DNA from: Xestospongia bergquistia
Lineage: Eukaryota > Porifera > Demospongiae > Haplosclerida > Petrosiidae
NCBI GenBank assembly: GCA_963965975.1
Contig: OZ014412.1
Location: forward strand, 14,584,849 to 14,648,848
DNA length: 64,000 bases
Direction of reading: 5' to 3'
Notes under the pieces: model-generated
What the model was told of the DNA's origin: nothing
What the model saw: the letters and a program-made list of their open reading frames with translations, nothing else
Databases searched by the model: none
In this document: piece by piece, positions 53,859 to 64,000 of the stretch
Numbering within the stretch: position 1 is the first letter of the stretch
How the letters are laid out: the number at the start of each line of letters is the position of its first letter
Position numbers and translations under genes: made by a program

Positions 53859-56800
53859 CTGTATTAAAAACATACAGTTACATTACCTTAAGCAAATTGT
53901 AATAAAACAGTTAAATTCTTATGAAATGTCATATATATTATCAAGACATGCAGTTATTTAATTTATACATGTGTTAATACTTTATCTCTAATAGTGCTTA
54001 CCTAGTGGTTTTACTTCATTAAAAACAGGTCCATGTTCTATCCATGGCAATTGACGTGTTGGATCGATATCTGCTGTTAAGGAAGCATCTTTACAGCAAG
54101 TCAGCATATCTTTGTCTTCATTTGGACGACAAAGATGGTTATAGGGAGGTGGACATAGCGAGCAAAGAAAACGCTCCTGAGGTATTGAGAGAATTGGTTT
54201 ATACTGGAATTTTTTCACAACATCATTGATACATTCAAGAATAGCTTCTCTGATAGCTGAACATTTTGTAGGACGCCCAGTATAATATATCTCCAACCAA
54301 TAGATTGAGTCAACCAGTAAAACACCTCCACCAGGACCAATACATGATAACTGAATGGCATTACGATACTGCATTGATTCCTCTGGTAATTCGTCCAACT
54401 CTGATGGTCGATGTAGGTCAAATTGAGGTGAAGCACTTCGTTTTAGAAGACTAACAATCAAAGCAGTAAAAAGACCTTGTGGGATTGGTTTTGTATCCCA
54501 TGTCAAAACAAAAGAATTAAGGGTTTTCATGAATCGAGCTCTAATATTCTCCAAATTCGATGTTGTAGGTAGTACGGAAGGCATAAAAAAATTTCCCTTT
54601 TGAGGCAATGGAGCAATGACAAATCTATCATCCATCAGCTTTAAGAAATCATCTGCTGTGAAATCTGGTGTGAATCCATCTGAAAGACAGTCAAGCAACT
54701 CACGCATAAAGATACCTTCACACTTAAGTTGATGATGAGCATTCGATGGAAGAATAATACTCATTTCTTTTAAGCAATCAATAGCATCAGCGAAAGAAAT
54801 GCTAATTAATTCTGACAGCTTATTGAACAGCGGCTGTGGGTGGAGAAAAACTACATCAGGTAATACATCTGGAAAATATAAGAAAATCGTCAAATCGTGG
54901 TAGAACATGAACGCTGCCTCAACGTCTCTGCGATTCATCTTCAATGCCAACCCAATTTTCAAGCACTCCCTCTTACTGACAACCATTGACTCAGTAGTTT
55001 TCTGAAGATCCTGTAACTCTAGCTGAAACAGAAGCCATCGAGCTGGGATTTCTGCTTCTATATAAGACTTGCTAACAATTGTTCGAATAGCATCTGCAAT
55101 CTTTTTCTCATCCTCACCTCTAGCAGTTGCATTGACAGGGAATATTATTTGCTTTTCACTTTCGCAATAATTTAAACGTACGTCGCTAAATTGCTTCAAA
55201 GTAGACCACAAACGAGCATTCTTTTGCTCCAAAGACTCGCCCACGCATTCCATTACTTTGTCATAAAACGTACCTAGAACAAGAAGGGAAGGCTTAGGAT
55301 GTGAAAACTTAACGTGAATTTTGCGCAAATCAGGCTGATCTATGGATGCTAGAGAACGAAACGAAGACTCAAGTAGTTGTAAATTGGTAATCTGTCGCTT
55401 CACTGGAATGCCAATTTTTCGACCCTTCAGGCTAAAATAAAATTTAGGTTGGTCATCAAGTTTCTCGTTTAGCTTTTGTGTAAGTATATTGACTGGATTA
55501 TACCGTAGCAAGGCTGGTGCTATGTCCAAGAATGCTGCCTGTCCACCAGAATCAATACAGTGTATCCAGTGTGTGTTATAATGCTCAGGTGATTCCTCTA
55601 CTTGCACAGTTGGTAGGACTTTTACTATCTCATTAGCGACTGCTGATACAGGTGGAGATGGTGACTTATGAGAAGGAAGTGAGGTGACTTCATCAGGTTG
55701 TGTTTTATCCAATGATGGAGAAGAATGTTGTGATCCATCATCATCAGATGATGACTCACTCTCATCATTTTGAGGTCTAGTGGATTCAGATGTAGTAGTA
55801 ATGAGCCCACTTTTTACTGTTTTAGCAAGCATGTCTTTGAAAGATGACCGTTCTATTTTGCCCCAAATTTGTGTGTTGGATGAAGTGGGTTTAGATCCAG
55901 TAATGATACTGGTGGTCTCTACCTTTCTTATCTCAGGAGCAGTAGTCACTGGAGTGCTGTTGTGGTTGTCTGGAGGTGGTTCATCTAGCAAAAGTTTCAT
56001 AACAGATGACTTTCCAGTTCCTGGTGCTCCTGACATTGCCATCTTTGAGTATTTTGCTGTAATTTTTCCTTCATCAAGAGCTTTGTCAAGCAACTTAGAA
56101 TAATCTGTAGAAAAAGGATAATGAGACATGATTAATATTACATTTTGCTATTAAACAAAACAGGTTAAAGTTGAAGTATATAATACTTGTTTGATATACT
56201 GTACTTTAGACAGAACTAGACTGAGTACAACTAATTAACTGATGGTTATTACAAGGATGAAGTAATATGATAATATTACTTCTGTACATGACAAAGGTAT
56301 TTCTATTTGTATAACTGATTATAAATAAACAGATTCTAGTAATGGCTATGTGAATATAACTCAGACTATTAATACATTGTCCCAATAAGTAGTTGTTCAT
56401 GCACATACTATAGTTCCAAGTCTTCATAATATCAGATAATATGAAGTTACATTGCTGTTGTTAACCAAGCCACAGAGAATGCAAGTCTGTCTAAAATTCT
56501 TGAGGAGCAATTATAAATGAACAAGTATTAGCTTATATGCTAATGTACTGTTCACAATATTGTCATTAGCTACAATTGTAATTCCAAATGACCATATTAT
56601 AATAATTATGAACAAAGGATGAGGATGATACAAGATTACATAATGTACACCAGTACTTTGTAACACTATGTAGTAGTTTAATAGAATATATTCTAACCAA
56701 AGATCATCATCACTGCTTTCTAATTGCATATAATCTACAAGTTAAGGTTTTTTGGTTATCAAGCTTTAGAGATCAATGACCTTGTTACATCAATACTATA

Positions 56801-57190
56801 CATTGTTATTAATATATGTATCATAATGTAATGTCAAAATATTAAAATATTAAAATACAGTGGACTAAAGTAGATGGCATAATTACATAGAAACATAATT
56901 ATGAACTATTTAATTGACTAAATTGTGGATGCCATAATTGTTAAGATACTCATGCTCATATACTTAATCATTACAATATAAGTACATGTTTACTATAATG
57001 AACTACCTTTTTTGGCTTCTTCAATCAAATGTAATATAGTAGCTCTGTTCTTGTCATTAGATTTAACTTTGTCTGCAGCTTCTTTACCTTCATTGTTCTT
57101 AATGGTAGTATCAGCTCCATTAGATAAGAGTAATTTGATGCATTCAATTTTACCCCCAGAGCATGCATCATGTAATGGTGTGTCACCCAA
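53518..57190 (-). CDS. ankyrin - Roc - COR - death-domain protein
   Basis: Three spliced minus-strand exons: 57007-57190, 54002-56104 and 53518-53858 (stop TGA 53518-53520). Junctions are phase 1 throughout and open. Order: one ankyrin repeat (TPLHDACSGGKIECIKLLLS), a P-loop GTPase-like Roc domain (GAPGTGKSS, STPV, DSGGQ), a COR-like region, a Cys-rich stretch and a C-terminal death domain. This is the order of the C-terminal half of DAPK1 (ankyrin-ROCO-death). No kinase is seen. Roc-COR modules act as nucleotide switches, and death domains pair with other death-fold proteins, so a role in apoptosis or innate immune signalling is inferred. The ankyrin exon starts in phase 0 after an acceptor, so the 5' exons lie upstream and were not found before the right edge. 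The cytosolic location is inferred (no signal peptide or membrane segment). Confidence 0.88.
54002..56104 (-). CDS. Roc-COR exon (2.1 kb)
   Basis: A 2,103-bp exon between acceptor CTTTTTCTACAG and donor GTAAGCACT. Counting from the exon start, P-loop GAPGTGKS lies at about residue 26-33 and switch-like STPV at 50-53. A long Ser/Asp/Pro-rich insert (about 60-170, with DESESSSDDDGS) follows before the Walker B/G3 motif IDSGGQAAFLD (about 184-194). The G4-like GTFYDK is at about 278-283. A COR-like winged-helix region spans roughly 340-560 (LLFQLELQDLQ, FMFYHDLTIFLYFPDVLPDV, DDFLKLMDDRFVIAPL). Near the C-terminus a Cys/His-rich patch (CSLCPPPYNHLCRPNEDKDM then LTCC) may bind metal. An upstream in-frame ATG (56129) lies in the intron and is not the start. 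Confidence 0.88.
56698..56734 (-). CDS. possible 37-bp cassette exon
   Basis: Acceptor AAACCTTAACTTGTAG and donor GTTAGAATAT flank 37 bp reading DYMQLESSDDDL in the phase left by exon 57007-57190. Including it changes the exit phase, so the next codon (TG|A) would be a stop at the start of exon 54002-56104. Either not an exon, or a frame-breaking alternative exon. Confidence 0.25.
57007..57190 (-). CDS. ankyrin-repeat exon of the Roc-COR-death gene
   Basis: Acceptor TTTCATTATATAG, donor GTAGTTCATT, 184 bp. Encodes LGDTPLHDACSGGKIECIKL then LLSNGADTTIKNNEGKEAAD and a helical tail KNRATILHLIEEAKKG. One full ankyrin repeat (TPLHDAC, LLLSNGADT) and the first half of a capping one. The tail joins in phase 1 to the Roc exon (..EEAKK-DYSKLLDKALDEG). 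Confidence 0.85.
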
Positions 57191-57551
57191 CTATATAATG
57201 AAATAATATTACATATCATAAACATTGAAAACTTGTTATATACAGATATAATATTATAATAAATACAATAATGCTACTGTTTACTAATAACTCATTTTTA
57301 AATGAATATAGCATTCATACATATATATTAAAAGATAGAATAGGCCCTTCCAGTCATATTATTATTATAATACACATGGTAGCTACTCATTACATCAAGT
57401 ATCTTATCAATATATATTATTACTGATATTAACTATGTTATCTTCTAGAAGATGATGTGTTGCTAACTAATGTTGGATATGTATAACACACAACTGTTCA
57501 ACGAGAAGCTTTTTTCGTCAAAAGGCCATGTATAGAGGTCTATATCATTAA
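57191..57551. other. intron, no exon seen
   Basis: Upstream intron of the ankyrin/Roc-COR/death gene up to the piggyBac MITE. Confidence 0.5.
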
Positions 57552-58194
57552 CCCTTAGAGGACTACTGTCGCGAATTCGTGGCATGCCCACCTTCATTAC
57601 TGTCACGAAATTGTGACATGTGGAATGTTAATTAAAAATGTATTTTATTTACCTGTTCTTGTAAGTTTTAGCTTAACTTTTTTATAAAAAGCTTATCAAT
57701 ATAATCTTACATTATCACTACTATAGAACAATAAAAGACTTTGATCAGGATTTTGAAAATCGCTCATATATTAAAAGAGAGAGTGAAAGAACAGTTACGA
57801 TTATGACTGTAATAGTAATGATGAACAGGATAATGACGTCCCAGTTGTTGTCTTCAGATGAATGTTTAAAAATACAATGCTTGACTCAAGCTAATAAATC
57901 GTAGCTTTCATATATAATATGTTCACATAATTACACAAGTTGAAAAAATTACAAAACTACTAACCTGTATTCATTGCTAAGGACAGCATGTGTGTTCAAG
58001 TGTCCATGAAAATGGTCCCATAGGCAAGAACAACAAACATACATTAGTGATTGATGCCTAAAGCAATTTGCTATTGAGAAAACAGAAATTGAAGCATATA
58101 TACGCTGGTTGTTTTTATCAATTAACTCCCGTTTTTTTTTTACCTCAGTCTTGTGGTTTTAAGTGAAATTGAAATAGGCGTGGTCCTCTAAGGG
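57552..58194. mobile_element. piggyBac-type MITE (643 bp)
   Basis: Left target TTAA (57548-57551), right TTGA (58195-58198, one change). Ends CCCTTAGAGGAC and GTCCTCTAAGGG are perfect 12-bp inverted repeats. Near the left end are two near-palindromes (GTCGCGAATTCGTGGC; TGTCACGAAATTGTGACA). The right half, read on the minus strand, matches the 5' region of the element at 63074 (GCTTTAGGC, TGTTTGTTGTTCT, ACTTGAAC, GGTTAGTAGTTTTGTA). It is therefore a deletion derivative of that family. It lies in or upstream of the 5' introns of the ankyrin/Roc-COR/death gene. Confidence 0.88.
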
Positions 58195-58474
58195 TTGAAA
58201 TATTACCAACCTCAACTCAAATATAATTTTAGAAATGATATGTAATAAAAAATATAATTAGAGTCATTTTTTAACTGATAAATGTCTTATAAGCAATGTT
58301 AAGTCATCACTTAACATATGCTTTTATTTTATTAACTATTTTCATTTTTACAAATTACACTGATATAATATGTTCAAATAAAAACAGTACACGATTATAA
58401 CTGAGTACATGTACACAAAAGTCATAATATCAATGACTAGATACTACACATAATAAAATTCCATTTTACTTTTA
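58195..58474. other. spacer with a short repeat
   Basis: 58395-58465 (ACATGTACA...AAAAGTCATAATATC..TGACTAGAT) is similar to 61850-61912. No gene. Confidence 0.5.
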
Positions 58475-58862
58475 CACTAGATCCTCGGTTATACAAATTT
58501 TGATTATCCAAATGTGACTTTGCAAAGCCACACATATAATAATGAACTATATATACTTATTGGTTCTAATCTGCTGTCCATGTTGAGTATAATTGTGTGT
58601 GAAAATGACATTGCTTGAACCACCAAAGCCTGCAGCCAAAGCCCAGAAAAGTAAGAGAAAAAGTTTTGATGATTAAGGAAAAGCTAGAAATCTGAAGAGA
58701 ATTATCTATTACTTATTAGTAGTTATTAAATATTACTTCATTTTGTTCATTATCACAATAGAATGGTGTTTATCATACAAATTGTATTCTATTGATTAAA
58801 AATAGTTGTTTTAATGATTCATTCACTTATTTGAACAAATTCACTTATCTGAACACTTATAA
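58475..58862 (+). mobile_element. pogo/Tigger-like remnant
   Basis: Begins with GATCCTCGGTTATACAAATT followed by TTGATTATCCAAATG, the 'CCTCGGTTATNCGAA...GATTATCC' style of pogo/Tigger ends. It ends near CACTTATTTGAACAAATTCA and CACTTATCTGAACA. Between them ATG at about 58605 opens MTLLEPPKPAAKAQKSKRKS then FDD and a stop, like the start of a CENP-B/Tigger DNA-binding domain. A strongly deleted, dead element. Ends are judged by eye; no TA duplication was confirmed. Confidence 0.45.
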
Positions 58863-60069
58863 AAAATATCATAAACAAAACTTTTGGATAATTGAAGATG
58901 TGTTGTATAAAAATGGAGTCTTTAAAGTAATAAGATTGACAAATAATAAGACATATGTGACCAAAATACAAAAATGGTATGTAACACAAGTAAATTTCAA
59001 GTGAATGCTTGCACATAAATGGTTGCTTTGTGGCCACCTTAAATACAAAGTCACTAAATTTAAGATATGAGAAGTTTCATGAATGCTTTTATGGTTACCA
59101 AATTCCAATGACTTCTTGTTCAAAATTAACATGTAGCAGTTGCTTCAATGCAAGCACTTGTTTGAAATTAGTTTGCACGTTAGGTATCATTTTCCTATTT
59201 TTGGTCACATAAGTCTCAGGTGTATGTTTAATAATAATGTATGAAATGTTCATTCATTTTATACAAGAAGTTTGGCATAAGGAATGATACTACCATACAT
59301 AATAATCTGGTTGTGCAATGCTGAGCTAATAATTTTGTAAATAATATATTCTATTGTGATTAATCGCTATTAATACATTACGATAATGATTGATATGAAC
59401 TGGAATTTGAAGAACAAATTCTTATGTAGACTTAATCAAGTCACTAACAATAAGAAATTCTATTACACAAATCTTTCAAAATAAAATAACAGAGCATAAT
59501 TAGTATTCTAAGTAATAAACAATATCCTGCTATATTAGCTTTATTGCTACTGAGAGTGTAAAACAATTTGTCTGATATATTAGACTAAAAGTAATTAAGA
59601 CTGCCTAGTTAGTGCAAGGACTATAGTAAATGTAGGCATGATGTTTATATTATGTAGGCTTTTCAAATTAGAGATAACTTCATTCTAACTAATTGTAGTC
59701 ACTAGGTCAGTGGAGTTCACCCTCAAATACACAATTATAAACATATTAGCACTTTACTACACACTACAACCATGCTTTCTTTATGATCTCTTACATCAAC
59801 CCACCATTTAAATATGTATATTAGCACTGTATATTACAGATACTATGTTATTTTATCTTAATTATAGCTACTACAATAACAAATTTTGTCTTTGAAATTA
59901 TTTTAGGAGTGCATATACATACAAAGTTGTATGAAACACAACTATATGCACACAATTATAAACACACTACTACTATACTACATACTGAAGGAATGACTTC
60001 TTTATATTATCTGACACTAGCAAACATATTTTAATTATATCTCATAGTGGCCAGATGTGATGGATACAT
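58863..60069. other. no gene recognised
   Basis: AT-rich. Three overlapping medium-length open frames near 58870-59210 have no similarity or splice context. Confidence 0.4.
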
Positions 60070-60074
60070 GACAA

Positions 60075-60690
60075 CAATAATCATTTGGAAAATACTGATG
60101 TTAAAAATGTACAACACATCCTATAATGCAAACTTTTCAGGCTGTAACTATTAAACGGTACTTGTGTTAAACTTCAATTAATTATAATAAATTAAGGTAC
60201 TACTTGTTTATATATTGCAACCTAATTAATTTGTTCTGTAGATAGGAAATCTGTAAAAATCCTCCCAATATTGAGCCTACTTAATGATCATCACTAAATA
60301 TAGAGATGCATCATGATGTTTCTTGGAGATAAATCTCATCTATAATAACTACAGCTACATGAGAAGTTTTAAGCTTGTAACATTAAGTTTTCTGTCTGTC
60401 AAGACAAACATTTTTTGGTCATCTATAAGGTTTCTTGGCTATGCTGAATTTTTAAAGTCACATTGAGCTTTTGTCATGCAATATTTTAACCTATGCTATT
60501 TTTGTCCAAGGACAAACAATTGATAGGAAAGTTTTAATTCCACCATTCAATTTTGTTCTTGTCAAGATTAAGTTGAAATAGAAAGTATGGATGAGAGAGA
60601 TGACGTAATTAATGAAGCTTTTCGTTATGTGTATGAGATGAAATATCCAGATGGAGCCAGAGCAAACAGTTATCACATTATCTCAGCCCT
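60075..60690 (+). repeat. dispersed repeat D, copy 2
   Basis: Direct partner of 31665-32275. Encodes MDERDDVINEAFRYVYEMKY then PDGARANSYH near its right end, after which the copies diverge. The peptide is conserved in sense between copies (D/E, V/I-type changes), suggesting it was once coding. Confidence 0.8.
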
Positions 60691-61348
60691 CAATTAATTA
60701 TTTTCATACAGTAGGACGTTGTAATCACTGTTGATATTCCATAACTACTCAAAGAAAAGCCTTGTTTGAGAATGAAAGAAGAAATAATAGAAATAGTACA
60801 GCAGGAACATAAGAACAACAGGATTGAAAGCATTCAATTCTTACAAAGTTTGAAGTTGGAGTCAAAGTTATGAAAAAGTTTTTTTGATAATTTTTATCTT
60901 AGGATCACATATTGCAAGCAGATTTCTATCCTAAGATAAAATATTGAAAAGCATTTTTAATTCTTGTACAAAATATCACACCATTGTCCTAAGATAAATT
61001 TTGTGCTGGTAGGATCAATCCTGCAATATTATTTTATTGTAGGATTTGATAACCCTGCTATAATTGTCTAATAGGACAAACTCTAAGTATGATAATATCT
61101 GTCATAACAGGTATTGTATTTTTGTAAGCAAATATGTCATCTTGTGTTAATTATGATTGCACAATTACTACAATAATCACTTTTGTCTGTGAATTTATTT
61201 TAGGAGTGTCTATGTAACAACTTATAGATAATTAAATCACAAATAGCTACATAATTACATGTATTAATAACAACATTATATACAAAATATAGTCATGTAT
61301 AATACACAGTGATAAAGGAATATAAGCTTGAAGGCCAAAACCAGGTAA
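60691..61348. other. no gene recognised
   Basis: Contains several TCCTAAGATAAA / TATCTTAGGAT inverted motifs (60890-61000) but no clear element. Confidence 0.4.
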
Positions 61349-61546
61349 ATAAAACTGGACCAGCTTGATGCAGAGGCAGCTTTCAAATGCCTTACTGCCA
61401 AAACAGGTCCTGGATTGTCAGCTATATCCAGAGCAAATATGAACAACAAGAAACATAAACAACCAGATAAAAAAAGAGAGGCCAAAACATTACTAGGCAA
61501 CAAATATAAGCAATACGTCCAAGAAGAAATAGCTACTTCAGCCTAA
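61349..61546 (+). pseudogene. orphan coding fragment, unknown
   Basis: A 65-codon open stretch after a stop: KLDQLDAEAAFKCLTAKTGP then GLSAISRANMNNKKHKQPDK and KREAKTLLGNKYKQYVQEEI ATSA, stop. The local base composition is less AT-rich and codon use looks protein-like. No ATG near its start and no convincing acceptor (AACCAG/GTAAAT lies just before but gives a stop). Probably the C-terminal end of a degraded transposon or host ORF. Family unknown. Confidence 0.35.
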
Positions 61547-63069
61547 AAAGATGCTACCATTTTGATTATCTACGTTCATAAAAGTAATCCTTATTGAGTA
61601 GGTACCACTTTAGAAGGATTTGCACAGTCATAATAATAGTGACAATAATTTTGTTACAACAAGAGGGCTATTAAAAAATCAAGATTTGTCATCACACACT
61701 AACACATGACTGTTTTGCAACTATAACTGCATGTCTTGTTTAAAATAAAGAAAAAAGTCTAGGACTTATTTTAGTATTAACTAAAATGGAGAAAAAATTG
61801 CCTTCTCTGTTGTTATTAAACACTACCTAATAAGAAGTTATAACAATGTAACTGACATGTACAAAAAGTCATAATATCTATGGCTAGATTCCTCACATAA
61901 TATAAATTCAGACTTAAATACTGCATAAATGGACTGTCTCAAGTAGTAACTTTGACAAGTTATAAGACCATATTAATATGTCTTAGGTGTGTGTTTCACA
62001 CTGCAACATCTAATGTACATTGATTACACACAATATAAAAGTTTAATGTTAAAAAAATAGGACTAAAAAAATAATGGAGCACAAAAACATCAGGTTGTGG
62101 CAATAGCTCTTTGTACATATACATATTGTTAATTCTTACCAAAATGTAATAATTACTAACAATAACCTGCTGTGTAAATATCACCTTAAATGTCATATTG
62201 TAAGGTTATTGTAATCATTAAGAAATCTGAGTATTTCCTTATACAAATTCACTATATTATGTCAATATAAAATGCCAGGGTATAATTTATCAAAGTAAAA
62301 AACAGCTTTTTGATGTATTCACTTTATTGCTAGCACTACTGATAGGGTTAACCCATTTAACCTTTACAATAGAATAAACATTATGAAGATACTGACTTTA
62401 GTCAGTACTAAGGTTATAGTAGATGTAGCCATGCTGTTTTACAAAAGTACTGATATCTATGCGTTTGAATGTTAAAATTAATTAATTATATTTTAGCTTA
62501 TAGGTTAACTGGCATCACCAGAGATGCAATGAATATGTGATAAATCACACTGTAAACAAATTGTGTAATGGTTTTAGTAAAAAAATTGTGTAGCAAATAT
62601 GTCTAGCCTCACTATTAGTTTTGAAGCTTAAACAAAAGAGGGAGAGGTGTCCTTGTAGTCATTTTACTTCTATAGCTTTGGGAGAGTCCCAGATTACCAT
62701 ACATTGCTAGAATTTTTGTAATCATTAGTATATGAGAGTATCTGATGAAGATATAATTATTGTAGTGCAGTGATATTGAGGTAATCATGTAATACATAAG
62801 AAATATATGACGTCAATGATGTTGTAGAGAAGCAATTGCATAATAGATACTCTCATAATAGTGATGTAAAGTACATACCTTGTTGTAATGGTAACATACT
62901 ATATAAAACACCTCTTATTTGTCAGAATACTTCTGTTTGTTAGTATGTTCTAACTGTGCTTATAAATTATTCATAGTTGATATATAATATTAACTTGCGA
63001 TATTAACAGGTTATAGTATATAAACACATTTTAAATTATATCTCTATGATCATTATGATAATTATGTAT
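61547..63069. other. no gene recognised
   Basis: AT-rich. 61850-61912 is similar to 58395-58465. GGGTTAACCC at about 62346 is a short palindrome. Confidence 0.4.
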
Positions 63070-63073
63070 TTAA

Positions 63074-64000
63074 CCCTTAGAGGACCACGCCTATTAATTA
63101 ACATGAAACCACAGGAATTATGTGAGAGCAAGTAAAAAAATGGTTGTTTATTGAGGAAGAAGACAAGTATATATACGCTTGAATTTCACTCTTCTCAAGT
63201 AGATGAGTTGCTTTAGGCTGTCTACAAGAACGATGTGTTTGTTGTTCTGACCTATCAGACCATTACTTTGGATACTTGAACGCGCCTGCTGTCCATAGCA
63301 ACGTGTAAAGGTTAGTAGTTTTGTATGTTCTTTTACTTATATAATGAAATGAATATGTGATAAATGAAGAACTATGATTGATGAGTATCTGTTAGGTGTG
63401 ATATTTTCTAAAACACTCGTCTGGTCACAACGCTGGATTCTCTGGACAAGTCTGACAGACAAACAATGTTAGGTGGTGTTTTTCACTTTTATCACTACAG
63501 ACAACGCAATCTCTCCTCTTTTGTTCTCTTTTTCAAGTAATGAACACCCTTTGGATTCTTGGTAGCAGTAGCAGAGACTGATGGTGTGACAGAAAGTGAT
63601 ACTTCTCTCTCTTCAAGTAATGGTTCAACAAGACATTGAATAAAGATAAGACATTCTGTGTTTGTTACCTTTGTTAGTGTCTTGATATAATTATAATATA
63701 TACATTCACAACAACCACTTCTAGCATCCAAAAGAATACTTTTTTCCACTATTTTATGGACTTGTGTATAAAGAGTAATATGCCATTAACTGGTCAAGCT
63801 TGTCTCCAAGCATATAATAATTGTACTCATGCATGTCCAGTAGTTTCTCTTTTGTAGAATCTGTTGACCTTATATTGATATAGAATATTAAACCATTATT
63901 GTACATATTATCATTATAATAATTACATAGAGTTACCATTGTCATTTTACCTGGGTTGTATTTCTATCATCTTGTTATTGTATTTTGTTGAACACATTAG
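63074..64000. mobile_element. piggyBac element, cut by the window edge
   Basis: TTAA (63070-63073) then CCCTTAGAGGACCACGCCTA, matching the right end of the MITE at 57552-58194 (inverted). The similarity continues through about 63330 (GCTTTAGGC, TGTTTGTTGTTCT, GGTTAGTAGTTTTGTA). Beyond that, minus-strand frames show piggyBac transposase C-terminal sequence. The other end lies outside the window. This is the likely parent family of the MITE. Confidence 0.85.
63430..63945 (-). pseudogene. piggyBac transposase C-terminal part, frameshifted, partial
   Basis: The minus strand, from high to low, reads EKLLDMHEYNYYMLG(V)DKL with DQLMAYYSLYTSP (the 'GVDKLDQ..YY' block near the last catalytic Asp of piggyBac transposases). 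Then, after frame changes, it reads LEVVVVNVYIIII (the 'NAY' helix), a linker with VSLSVTPSVSATATKNPKGV, and a Cys-rich end: CVVCSDKSEKHHLTLFVCQT then CPENPAL. The CxxC...CxxC tail is the piggyBac cysteine-rich domain. At least two frame changes make it a pseudogene. The N-terminal part lies beyond the edge. Confidence 0.75.

Noticed and set aside
53522-53902. 126-residue plus-strand frame opposite the death-domain exon
   Set aside because: Antisense shadow of a well-supported exon.
1-64000. tRNA, rRNA, CRISPR array, bacterial operon signals
   Set aside because: Looked for recognisable tRNA arms, regularly spaced repeats and Shine-Dalgarno/operon structure; none seen. A tRNA scan could still find a tRNA missed by eye.

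Overview
This is AT-rich eukaryotic nuclear DNA: short exons with GT-AG introns, no operons, many decayed transposons. The mix of an ankyrin/Roc-COR/death-domain protein, WDFY3-type exons and hAT, piggyBac, Mutator-like (MULE), Copia and LINE debris suggests an early-branching metazoan. I think a demosponge is most likely, but this is inferred from protein style and cannot be proven from the window.

Left part (1-16.5 kb): intronic and repeat DNA around the 5' end of a minus-strand ankyrin gene. Its start exon is at 12511-12528, with 33-residue ankyrin exons at 12233-12331 and 4341-4439; it runs off the left edge. Between them lie a MULE transposase relic, several duplicated intron-like repeats, a hAT deletion derivative with a perfect 8-bp target duplication (9057-9776) and a TTAA-flanked piggyBac MITE (10259-10902). 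A plus-strand degenerate transposon ORF sits at 13400-14596.

Middle (16.5-32 kb): a short plus-strand two-exon reading frame of unknown function whose intron holds a hAT-type MITE, then a direct duplication of about 4 kb (21.5-25.6 and 27.2-31.65 kb) carrying two copies of a degraded zinc-finger-like gene.

32.4-41.3 kb (minus): at least 17 exons homologous to the N-terminal and ConA-like part of WDFY3/Alfy. The PH-BEACH-WD40-FYVE half is absent and several independent lesions break the frame, so this is very probably a truncated pseudogene. A MULE with a FAR1-like N-terminus and a PHD finger but no visible catalytic core abuts it (41398-43458).

Right part (43.5-64 kb): LINE and Copia fragments, a FLYWCH exon, two decayed death-domain exons, a coherent three-exon gene end (46359-47270), and the best intact gene of the window: ankyrin - Roc (P-loop) - COR - death domain on the minus strand (53518-57190 and probably beyond). 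Its domain order matches the C-terminal half of DAPK1. Together with the two death-domain relics and the ankyrin gene at 4-12 kb it suggests a local, duplicating family of ankyrin/death signalling proteins. The right edge holds a second piggyBac MITE (57552-58194) and a related element with part of a transposase (63074 to the edge).

Exon boundaries were placed by hand from splice sites, phase and homology. No tRNA, rRNA or CRISPR was recognised.
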